Positions 8,316 through 15,436 of a DNA stretch of 37,037 nucleotides are shown here, one piece after another (positions within the stretch are counted from its first letter, which is position 1; each line of letters starts with the position of its first letter). The stretch comes from an uncultured Eubacterium sp. Its GTDB lineage: Bacteria; Bacillota; Clostridia; Lachnospirales; Lachnospiraceae. The stretch spans positions 1 to 37,037 of the forward strand of contig CAJTVR010000046.1 in the NCBI GenBank assembly GCA_910580075.1, read 5' to 3'. The notes beneath the pieces were generated by a model. That model saw only the letters and a list, made by a program, of their open reading frames with translations. It was not told the DNA's origin and did not search any database. The translations under genes were made by a program, and so were the position numbers.

Positions 8316-9518
8316 TTATTTCATTATTCTTGGAGTGCTTTTTTCTTCCAGTTTCTTTAAAATATCAGCCGGATCTGCAAATTTTGCAAGGAAAATCATG
8401 GCAGCAATGATATATGGCTTGAAGCTGGCTTCTTTATAAAGAGGATTGCGGTAACGGTCAAATACAGTAGCGTCTACTTCGCCTTCGTCACAGCTTACGC
8501 CAGTGATGTCAGCAGGCAGGCAGTGCATGTACAGAGCTTTGCCGTCTTTTGTTGTTTTCATCAGTTCTTCGGTGCATGCCCAGTCTTTGTGCTGTGCGTT
8601 CTGTGCGAGAAGTTCTTTTTCCAGAGCTTTGATGCCTTCGGTGTCGCCGTTGCCATACAGTTCTGTACGTTTTTCCATGGCAGCAAACGGAGCCCAGCTC
8701 TTTGGATATACGATGTCTGCATCTTTGAATGCTTCAGCCATATTGTTTGTCTTTGTAAAAGTACCGCCGGATTTCTTTGCGTTTTCTGCTGCAACTGCTT
8801 CTACTTCAGGGAAAATTTCATAGCCTTCTGGATGAGCCAGTACAACGTCCATGCCAAAACGGCTCATCAGCCCGATAATTCCCTGAGGAACGGACAGCGG
8901 TTTGCCGTATGAAGGAGAGTAAGCCCATGTCATAGCGATTTTTTTGCCTTTTAAATTTTCTACGCCGCCAAATTCATGGATGATGTGCAGCATGTCAGCC
9001 ATAGCCTGTGTCGGGTGGTCAATATCGCACTGCAGGTTTACAAGGGTCGGTTTCTGTTCTAAGATGCCGTCCTGATTTCCCTGTGTTACAGCGTCTACAA
9101 CTTCATGCATGTATTTGTTGCCTTTTCCGATATACATATCATCACGGATACCAATGACATCTGCCATAAAAGAAATCATGTTTGCGGTCTCGCGGACTGT
9201 TTCGCCGTGTGCGACCTGAGACTTGCCTTCGTCTAAATCCTGTACTTCCAGACCTAACAGGTTGCAGGCAGAAGCGAAAGAGAAGCGTGTACGTGTGGAG
9301 TTATCGCGGAATAAAGAAATTCCAAGGCCGCTTTCAAATACTTTTGTAGAAATATTGTTTTCACGCATAAAACGAAGCGCATCTGCAACTGTAAAAACAG
9401 CTTCGATTTCGTCATCTGTCTTTTCCCATGTAAGGAAGAAGTCACCGTTGTACATTTCTTTGAAATTTAAAGCGTTTAATTTGTCAATGTAATCCTGTAA
9501 TGTTTTCATAGTTCCCAT
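8316..9518 (-). CDS. ygeW: Knotted carbamoyltransferase YgeW
   Basis: 400 residues, aspartate/ornithine-carbamoyltransferase fold. The carbamoyl-phosphate loop is DNSTRTRFSF (STRTR at 74-78). Further motifs are DIDHPTQAMADM in the middle and MHCLPADI near the C-terminus, the HCLP motif of the superfamily. Length and motifs match the YgeW family, whose physiological substrate is unsettled. Between ygeY and arcC, and with dpaL upstream, the simplest role is phosphorolysis of a ureido derivative of 2,3-diaminopropionate to carbamoyl phosphate (inference). The start at 9518 has AGGAGG 9 bases upstream. A second Met three codons in is possible. Cytoplasmic, probably oligomeric. Confidence 0.93.
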   Translation of the reverse strand: MGTMKTLQDYIDKLNALNFKEMYNGDFFLTWEKTDDEIEAVFTVADALRFMRENNISTKVFESGLGISLFRDNSTRTRFSFASACNLLGLEVQDLDEGKSQVAHGETVRETANMISFMADVIGIRDDMYIGKGNKYMHEVVDAVTQGNQDGILEQKPTLVNLQCDIDHPTQAMADMLHIIHEFGGVENLKGKKIAMTWAYSPSYGKPLSVPQGIIGLMSRFGMDVVLAHPEGYEIFPEVEAVAAENAKKSGGTFTKTNNMAEAFKDADIVYPKSWAPFAAMEKRTELYGNGDTEGIKALEKELLAQNAQHKDWACTEELMKTTKDGKALYMHCLPADITGVSCDEGEVDATVFDRYRNPLYKEASFKPYIIAAMIFLAKFADPADILKKLEEKSTPRIMK

Positions 9519-9551
9519 AATAAGAATCCTCCTGTAATAAATATTGTTTTT

Positions 9552-9569
9552 GCTTAGAGCGGCAGCCCC
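9552..9569. repeat. Single arm of the GGGGCTGC-type palindromic element
   Basis: GCTTAGAGCGGCAGCCCC in the 59-base gap between ygeY and ygeW matches the outer arm of the 7081-7190 palindrome (GCTTAGTGCGACAGCCCC), differing at 2 of 18 bases. No pairing arm is nearby, so it looks like a decayed half copy. Confidence 0.55.
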
Positions 9570-9577
9570 TTAAATCT

Positions 9578-10891
9578 TTATTTAAAATATTCTGCCGGAA
9601 GCGCTGCGTATACTGCTGCGCATGTAACGAGGTCCTGTTTCCAGGTCTTTTCGTTCGGTGCATGTGCCTGTGCTTCTGCGCCAGGGCCGAATCCGATACA
9701 TGGGATATTGTTTCTGCCCATAATCGATACGCCGTTTGTAGAGAATGTCCATTTGTCTGTCAGCGGGCGTGCCTGACGCATTTCGAGCGTATCTGCAGCG
9801 CCGATGCGCTTGTCGCCGTAAAGACCTTTGTAAGCAGCTTCTAAGGACTGTGTTACTTTGTGATCCTTTGGAATCGCCCAGGTAGGGAAGTAGCATTCAA
9901 TTTCGTAAACACATCCGGTATAAGACGGACGGTCATAATTATACATGGATACGACTACGTCGCCGCCGTATTTTTTTACACTTGGAAGAGCGCGGATTTC
10001 ATCCAGGCAGCTTTCCCATGTTTCGCCGAATGTCATGCGGCGGTCTAAAGAAATCGAGCAGGAATCAGCTACTGCGCAGCGGCTTGGGGAAGTGTAAAAA
10101 ATCTGAGAAACGGTAACAGTACCGCGTCCTAAAAATCTTGCTTCTTCCCAGTCTTTGTTGTATTTTTCATCCAGCATTTTTACAAGGCCTTTGATTTCTG
10201 TGCCGTCTTCTGCATCATTTTCGTTTAATGCGCGGATGTCCTGTAAAATATCTGCCATTTTGTAAATCGCATTGTCGCCGCGTTCCGGTGCAGAACCGTG
10301 ACAGGAAACGCCTCTGACATCTACACGGATTTCCATACGTCCTCTCTGTCCGCGGTAGATGCCGCCGTCGGTAGGCTCTGTAGATACGACAAATTCCGGG
10401 CGTACCTTGTCTTCGTTAATAATATACTGCCAGCAGAGTCCGTCGCAGTCTTCTTCCTGAACAGTGCCGACTACCATGATTTTGCATCCCTGCGGAATCA
10501 GGTCTAAGTCTTTCATGATCTTTGCGCCGTATACAGAAGATACGATGCCGCCGCACTGGTCCGATACGCCGCGGCCGCCGATTTCTGTATCGTTTTCATA
10601 ACCTTCGTATGGATCAAAGTCCCAGTTTTCCAGGTTTCCGATGCCTACGGTATCAATATGTGCATCGTATGCTATAATTCTGTCGCCGGTACCCATGTAG
10701 CCGATGACATTACCCTGCGGGTCAATCTGCACTTCGTCGAATCCTGCTTTTTTCATTTCGGCAGCAATTGTTTCGATATGAGCTTTTTCGTCGCAGCTTT
10801 CGCCAGGATTTTTTACAATGGCACGTAAAAATGCGTTCATATCCTTTCCATATCCTTCTGCTGCTGCTTTAATCTTTTCAAAATCTGACAT
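9578..10891 (-). CDS. ygeY: YgeY, selenium-metabolism-linked M20 family hydrolase
   Basis: 437 residues of the M20 metallopeptidase superfamily. Metal-site residues visible are H78 and D80 in AYDAHIDTVG, D111 in GRGVSDQCGG, the glutamate pair in VQEEDCDG (146-147), a later acid in STEPTDG, and a C-terminal histidine in AHAPNE. M20 members include peptidases, deacylases and N-carbamoyl-amino-acid amidohydrolases. In this operon the last activity, removing a carbamoyl or acyl group from a diaminopropionate derivative, is the most sensible guess. It lies between dpaL and ygeW with short gaps (41 and 59 bases), so the set is probably one transcript. The start ATG at 10891 has an AGGGGGAA-like site. 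Confidence 0.92.
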   Translation of the reverse strand: MSDFEKIKAAAEGYGKDMNAFLRAIVKNPGESCDEKAHIETIAAEMKKAGFDEVQIDPQGNVIGYMGTGDRIIAYDAHIDTVGIGNLENWDFDPYEGYENDTEIGGRGVSDQCGGIVSSVYGAKIMKDLDLIPQGCKIMVVGTVQEEDCDGLCWQYIINEDKVRPEFVVSTEPTDGGIYRGQRGRMEIRVDVRGVSCHGSAPERGDNAIYKMADILQDIRALNENDAEDGTEIKGLVKMLDEKYNKDWEEARFLGRGTVTVSQIFYTSPSRCAVADSCSISLDRRMTFGETWESCLDEIRALPSVKKYGGDVVVSMYNYDRPSYTGCVYEIECYFPTWAIPKDHKVTQSLEAAYKGLYGDKRIGAADTLEMRQARPLTDKWTFSTNGVSIMGRNNIPCIGFGPGAEAQAHAPNEKTWKQDLVTCAAVYAALPAEYFK

Positions 10892-10932
10892 GAATTAGTT
10901 CCCCCTCTTAATTTTCAATTCATATGTATCTG

Positions 10933-12180
10933 TTATTTAATGTCTGCAAATGGTTCTTTGTCTGTGCCGCATAAACCTTCCCATGTAATTTCACGGAAAC
11001 GGTCCGGGTCTGTATCGCCTTCAGAAGATACAAGAAGCACTCTGGAATTTTCATCCAGCTTCAGCGCATCTTTTAAGTCTTTGTATTCCGGCATGGTCAT
11101 CACTGCATGCAGAAGACCCATAGTAACGGAGCCGGATTCTCCGGAAATCACCCTTTCGTCGCCGCGAGCCGGTGAACTGTAAATACGGGTTCCGTTTGCG
11201 CTTACCCAGTCCGGACAGGATACAAATACGTCCACGTGGTTTTTTAAAATATCCCAGGATACGGTATTTGCTTCTCCGCAGGCAAGACCTGCCATAATGG
11301 TCAGCATGTCGCCGGTTACATTGACGCGGCTTCCGTCAGCTTTCACTGCAGACTGGTACAGGCAGTCAGCTTCACCGGCTTCCACAACAGCCATAACTGG
11401 CGGATTGTCTGCAAAACGGTTGGAAAAATAACCGACTACAGCGCCTGCCAGAGAACCTACGCCTGCCTGGATAAAGATATGGGTCGGACGGCAGCCGTCT
11501 GCTTCCAGCTGCTGGTCTGCTTCCAGTGCGAGTGTTCCGTAACCCTGCATAATCCAGGTCGGGATCTCTTCATAGCCGTCCCAGGCAGTATCCTGTATGA
11601 TAATGCCGCGTTCGGCTTCACTTGCTTCTTTTGCAGCAAGCCGTACACAGTCGTCATAATTCATATCCTCGATTGTCACGGTCGCATTTTCTTTCGCGAT
11701 ATTTTCAAGACGTGTCTGTGTGGAACCTTTTGGCATGCGGACAACGCATTTCTGGCCCAGCCTGTTTGCTGCCCATGCTACGCCGCGTCCATGGTTTCCG
11801 TCAGTTGCAGTAAAAAACGTAGCCTGGCCGAAGGAATCGCGCAGCTGGCTGGAGGTCAGGAAATTGTAATCTGTCTCACTGACATCTTTTCCGGTTTCTT
11901 TTGCGATATATCTGGCGATTGCATAAGAGCCGCCAAGTACTTTAAATGCATTCAGGCCGAAACGGTATGATTCGTCTTTAACATAGACGCGGTTTAAACC
12001 GAGCAGTCCTGCCAGTCCGTCCAGACGGGTCAGCGGTGTTACGGCATACTGTGGAAAACTTTTGTGGAAGCGGCTTGCTTTCTCCATTTCCTCTAAGGAC
12101 ATGTTTGCAAGCTGGGTGTCATTACTTTTGGTAATGTGATTAGGAACCCATTTGATGCAGGCTCCGGATGATTTGCTCAT
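10933..12180 (-). CDS. dpaL: 2,3-diaminopropionate ammonia-lyase
   Basis: 415 residues, PLP fold-type II. The PLP lysine is K80 in FGLNAFKVLGG, and the catalytic aspartate typical of this family is D127 in TATDGNHGRG. The phosphate-binding loop is QAGVGSLAGAV. The known enzyme splits 2,3-diaminopropionate to pyruvate and two ammonia, passing through 2-aminoacrylate. It is the first gene of the leftward operon, with AAGGAGG before ATG 12180. The three-carbon skeleton of 2,3-diaminopropionate matches C4-C5-C6 of a purine ring with two nitrogens, consistent with a role at the end of anaerobic purine breakdown (inference). The ridA gene at 20854 would handle the enamine intermediate. Also called ygeX. 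Confidence 0.95.
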   Translation of the reverse strand: MSKSSGACIKWVPNHITKSNDTQLANMSLEEMEKASRFHKSFPQYAVTPLTRLDGLAGLLGLNRVYVKDESYRFGLNAFKVLGGSYAIARYIAKETGKDVSETDYNFLTSSQLRDSFGQATFFTATDGNHGRGVAWAANRLGQKCVVRMPKGSTQTRLENIAKENATVTIEDMNYDDCVRLAAKEASEAERGIIIQDTAWDGYEEIPTWIMQGYGTLALEADQQLEADGCRPTHIFIQAGVGSLAGAVVGYFSNRFADNPPVMAVVEAGEADCLYQSAVKADGSRVNVTGDMLTIMAGLACGEANTVSWDILKNHVDVFVSCPDWVSANGTRIYSSPARGDERVISGESGSVTMGLLHAVMTMPEYKDLKDALKLDENSRVLLVSSEGDTDPDRFREITWEGLCGTDKEPFADIK

Positions 12181-12277
12181 GGTTAGCTCCTCCTTCGCGT
12201 GAAAATGATGCTGATGTGCGGCACATTGTTATGTGACGGCTGATTTGCAGATGTGTTAATTGTCTCCCCTGGTTATC

Positions 12278-12305
12278 ATTATAGCAGCAGTTTTGAAAAA
12301 TGCAA
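12278..12305 (-). promoter_or_regulatory. Promoter of the dpaL-ygeY-ygeW-arcC operon
   Basis: On the - strand TTGCAT (12305-12300) is followed after 16 bases by TATAAT (12283-12278), about 98 bases before the dpaL start. The same TTGCATTTTT opening occurs in the xdhA promoter at 31228. Confidence 0.6.
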
Positions 12306-12582
12306 TATGAAAATGAAAAAAATTTCTTATGATGCGAAAAAATTTTCAATAGGGGATGTATATACAATGAAAAAAATTTATCACAAAAAAAATTTTTTCA
12401 CAAAAAGGATTGCAAATTGGCAATAAGGATGATAATATGGACTCAATGAAAGCGGCATTTGTTAAAAATGCACGAGAGTTGCAGAATGAAGGTTTGATGC
12501 TTATTGTTAAAAAGCATGAAGCTCCAGGCGGAGGATCTCCCTACAGTTTATTCCGGCTGGGGTATAACAGCAGTTTTGAAAA
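12280..12582. repeat. 20-bp direct repeat flanking the divergent regulatory region
   Basis: TATAGCAGCAGTTTTGAAAA at 12280-12299 and TATAACAGCAGTTTTGAAAA at 12563-12582 differ in one base. The first overlaps the -10 box of the leftward promoter, the second lies about 118 bases before the permease start. A regulator site or a duplicated promoter piece are both possible. Confidence 0.7.
12315..12400. promoter_or_regulatory. A-tract-rich control region between the divergent operons
   Basis: Four A/T tracts of the type A6-8 T3-6 (centres about 12322, 12342, 12376 and 12392) follow each other. They lie upstream of the dpaL promoter and could bend DNA or act as an UP element or operator. A similar A7T5 tract precedes the xdhA promoter at 31218-31229. 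Apart from a possible short reading frame, nothing else is seen between 12306 and 12586. Confidence 0.45.
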
Positions 12583-12586
12583 TTAA
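12437..12586 (+). CDS. Possible 49-residue small protein
   Basis: The ATG at 12437 has AAGGA 7 bases upstream and stays open for 49 codons, with a reasonably coding-like composition (AAFVKNARELQNEGLMLIVK and onward). It lies in the divergent control region and its 3' end runs through the second copy of the 20-bp direct repeat, which argues that it could be a chance frame or a decayed gene piece. No family recognised. Confidence 0.25.
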   Translation: MDSMKAAFVKNARELQNEGLMLIVKKHEAPGGGSPYSLFRLGYNSSFEN

Positions 12587-12595
12587 AAATCGGGT

Positions 12596-12680
12596 GCAGC
12601 TGTGAGAAGATCTGCGTGGCTGCAGTTGTTTTATGGGCGTTTATTCATGTTTATTTATAATCTAAGAAAACAAGAAACGC
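12596..12680 (+). promoter_or_regulatory. Leader of the permease operon with candidate -10 and stem pairs
   Basis: TATAAT at 12656-12661 could be a -10 box 39 bases before ATG 12700, with no clear -35. If transcription starts further up, two stems are possible: TGCAGC (12595-12600) with GCTGCA (12619-12624), and GGCGTTT with AAACGCC around the TATAAT. I could not match a known purine riboswitch consensus. Confidence 0.3.
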
Positions 12681-12699
12681 CGGGAGGGAGGAGGAACTT

Positions 12700-14073
12700 A
12701 TGGACGGACAGACAGGAGGCGGAAACGCAGCAGCGGAATTATTCAGGCTGGACGGAAAACCTTCGGTGGCGCAGGCGCTTCCGCTTGCGCTGCAGCATGT
12801 GGTGGCGATGATTGTCGGATGCGTGACGCCGGCTATTATTGTATCGGGTGCAGCCGGACTTTCGCCGCAAGACTCTGTAATACTGATTCAGGCAGCGCTT
12901 GTGATGTCGGCGGTTACAACGCTGGTACAGCTTTATCCGCTTCTGCGCGGAAAGAAGATTTCGATCGGGTCCGGGCTTCCGGTTATTATGGGAATCAGTT
13001 TTGCATATGTGCCTACGATGCAGGCAGTTGCAGGCGATTTTGGAATTGCGGCAATTTTTGGAGCGCAGATCATAGGCGGTATCGTTGCTGTGATTGTAGG
13101 TATTTTTATCAGGCAGATCCGGAAATTTTTTCCGCCGTTAATCACCGGTACGGTTGTATTTGCCATTGGACTGTCGCTGTATCCTACGGCAATTAATTAT
13201 ATGGCAGGCGGTGTGGGCAGCGAAAATTATGGTTCCTGGCAGAACTGGTTTGTCGCACTTGTTACACTGACGATTGTAACGGGATTGAACCATTATGGCA
13301 AAGGAATCTGGAAACTGTCTTCAATATTAATCGGGATTATAGCAGGATATGCAGTATCGCTTTGTTTTGGAATGGTTGATTTTTCATCCGTATCAGATGC
13401 TTCGCTGTTCCAGCTGCCGATTCCGCTGCATTTTGGGGTAGAATTTGAAGTTTCTTCCTGTGTGGCGATTGGCGTTTTATTTGCTATTAATTCCATTCAG
13501 GCAATTGGCGATTTTACAGCAACGACTACCGGAGGAATGGACCGGATGCCGTTAGATGAAGAGTTAAACGGCGGAATCGTAGCTTACGGAATCTGCAATA
13601 TTGTCTGCCCGTTATTTGGCGGACTGCCGACTGCGACATTCAGCCAGAATGTGGGAATTGTATCTTCTACGAAGGTAGTGGCAAAAAGGGTGTTCGGCAT
13701 TGCGGCAGCAATCCTGCTGGCAGCCGGGCTGATTCCAAAGTTTTCTTCGATACTGACGACGATTCCAAGCTGTGTGCTCGGAGGAGCTACGGTATCGGTG
13801 TTTGCGTCAATTGCGATGACGGGCGTCAAGCTGGTAACGGCTTCGCCGATGAATTATAGAAACACAACGATTGTCGGGCTGGCAGTTGCGCTTGGCATGG
13901 GAATTACACAGGCAAATGCAGCGCTGGCAAGTTTTCCGGCATGGGTGACAACCATATTTGGAAGATCTCCGGTCGTGCTTGCTACAATCGTTGCAATTAT
14001 TTTAAATCTGGTGCTTCCAAAAGGACCGGAAGACCATGCGATTGAAATTATGAAAAAGGAGGGGGCAGGCTGA
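12700..14073 (+). CDS. NCS2 family xanthine/urate permease
   Basis: 457 residues with about 12-14 hydrophobic segments. The NCS2 signature QNVGIVSSTK (Q-N-x-G-x4-T-K) is clear in GLPTATFSQNVG at about residues 306-320, and the paired helix motif ALPLALQHVVAMIVG opens the protein. The family imports xanthine, urate or other purines with protons. The family alone does not fix the substrate. GGGAGGGAGGAGG lies before ATG 12700. The stop overlaps the ssnA start by one base (TGATG), so uptake and breakdown genes are tightly coupled. Near relatives are PbuX and UacT-type transporters. Confidence 0.92.
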   Translation: MDGQTGGGNAAAELFRLDGKPSVAQALPLALQHVVAMIVGCVTPAIIVSGAAGLSPQDSVILIQAALVMSAVTTLVQLYPLLRGKKISIGSGLPVIMGISFAYVPTMQAVAGDFGIAAIFGAQIIGGIVAVIVGIFIRQIRKFFPPLITGTVVFAIGLSLYPTAINYMAGGVGSENYGSWQNWFVALVTLTIVTGLNHYGKGIWKLSSILIGIIAGYAVSLCFGMVDFSSVSDASLFQLPIPLHFGVEFEVSSCVAIGVLFAINSIQAIGDFTATTTGGMDRMPLDEELNGGIVAYGICNIVCPLFGGLPTATFSQNVGIVSSTKVVAKRVFGIAAAILLAAGLIPKFSSILTTIPSCVLGGATVSVFASIAMTGVKLVTASPMNYRNTTIVGLAVALGMGITQANAALASFPAWVTTIFGRSPVVLATIVAIILNLVLPKGPEDHAIEIMKKEGAG

Positions 14074-15404
14074 TGTTAGTAATCGGAAATGGCAGACTGT
14101 TTACAAGGGATGAAAATTTACCATATATTGAAAATGGTGCGGTAGCAGCTGACGGGACGAAAATTGCTGCGGCAGGCACTACGGAATCAATCAGAAATAC
14201 ATATAAAGATGCTGAATTTATAGATGCAAAAGGCGGAGTGATTATGCCTGCGTTTATCAATACACATGAGCATATTTACAGTGCCATGGCAAGGGGATTG
14301 AGCATAAAAGGATACAATCCGAAGGGATTTCTGGATATTTTAGACGGGCAGTGGTGGACGATTGACCGTCATCTGACACTTGCACAGACAAAATACAGCG
14401 CTATGGATACGATGATTTCCTGTATCCGCAACGGCGTGACTACGATTTTTGACCACCATGCGAGCTTTGGGCAGATTAAAGGCAGCCTGTTTGAGATTGC
14501 CCAGGCAGCGAAGGAACTGGGCGTGCGTTCGTGTCTGTGCTATGAAATATCTGACCGTGACGGCATGGATAAGGCCAGGGAAGCGGTTATGGAAAATGCA
14601 GAATTTATCCGTTATGCATTAAAAGATGATACAGATATGATTGCAGGCATGATGGGAATGCATGCGCAGTTTACGATTTCGGATGAAACAATGGCTCTTG
14701 CAGCAGCAAATAAACCGGAAGAGGCAGGGTATCACATCCATGTGGCAGAAGGTATTGAAGATCTGCATGACTGTCTGAAAAAATACGGCAAACGGATTAC
14801 AGACCGTCTGATGGACTGCGGAATTCTCGGGGAGAAGACGCTGCTCGGGCACTGCATTTATATCAATCCGCATGAGATGGATTTAATTAAAGACACGGAT
14901 ACCATGGTCGTGCACAATCCGGAATCTAATATGGGAAATGCCTGCGGCTGTCCTCCGACAATGGAGCTTGTAAAGCGGGGCATTCTGACCGGGCTTGGAA
15001 CAGACGGATATACGCATGATATGACAGAATCGTTTAAGGTGGCAAACGTACTGCACAAACATCATTTATGCGATGCGAATGCAGCATGGGGCGAAGTGCC
15101 GAAGATGCTGTTTGAAAATAATGCTGCCATTGCAAACCGCTATTTTAAGACTCCGCTTGGCGTATTAAAGGAAGGTGCAGCAGCAGATGTGATTGTTGTG
15201 GACTACGATCCTCCGACACAGCTGGATGAAACAAATATTAACGGGCATATTCTGTTTGGCATGACCGGACGGGACGTGGTGACAACAGTAGGCAATGGAA
15301 AAGTGCTGATGCAGGACCGGGAAGTGAAAGTGGCAGATGTGAAAGAAGTGATGGCGAAGTGCCGGGAAGAATCTGCAAAACTGTGGAAGAGTATTAATGG
15401 ATAA
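14073..15404 (+). CDS. ssnA: SsnA, putative aminohydrolase
   Basis: 443 residues, amidohydrolase superfamily. Metal ligands visible are H65 and H67 in NTHEHIYS, histidines in HIHVAEG (about 221-223) and LLGHCIYI, and the aspartate in GLGTDGY (about 311). This is the pattern of cytosine/guanine deaminase-like enzymes and of SsnA proteins found beside YgfK and xanthine dehydrogenases. The expected reaction is hydrolytic deamination or ring opening of a purine-derived compound. The exact substrate is not shown by sequence. It overlaps the permease stop and is followed after 32 bases by ygfK with its own GAGGAGG site, so it belongs to the rightward operon. Cytoplasmic. Confidence 0.92.
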   Translation: MLVIGNGRLFTRDENLPYIENGAVAADGTKIAAAGTTESIRNTYKDAEFIDAKGGVIMPAFINTHEHIYSAMARGLSIKGYNPKGFLDILDGQWWTIDRHLTLAQTKYSAMDTMISCIRNGVTTIFDHHASFGQIKGSLFEIAQAAKELGVRSCLCYEISDRDGMDKAREAVMENAEFIRYALKDDTDMIAGMMGMHAQFTISDETMALAAANKPEEAGYHIHVAEGIEDLHDCLKKYGKRITDRLMDCGILGEKTLLGHCIYINPHEMDLIKDTDTMVVHNPESNMGNACGCPPTMELVKRGILTGLGTDGYTHDMTESFKVANVLHKHHLCDANAAWGEVPKMLFENNAAIANRYFKTPLGVLKEGAAADVIVVDYDPPTQLDETNINGHILFGMTGRDVVTTVGNGKVLMQDREVKVADVKEVMAKCREESAKLWKSING

Positions 15405-15436
15405 GTTTGGATTTTTAGATTGAGGAGGACATATTT

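Noticed and set aside
12587..12699. Purine or xanthine riboswitch before the permease
   Set aside because: The conserved loop sequences of the known purine aptamer are not present. Only generic stems are seen.
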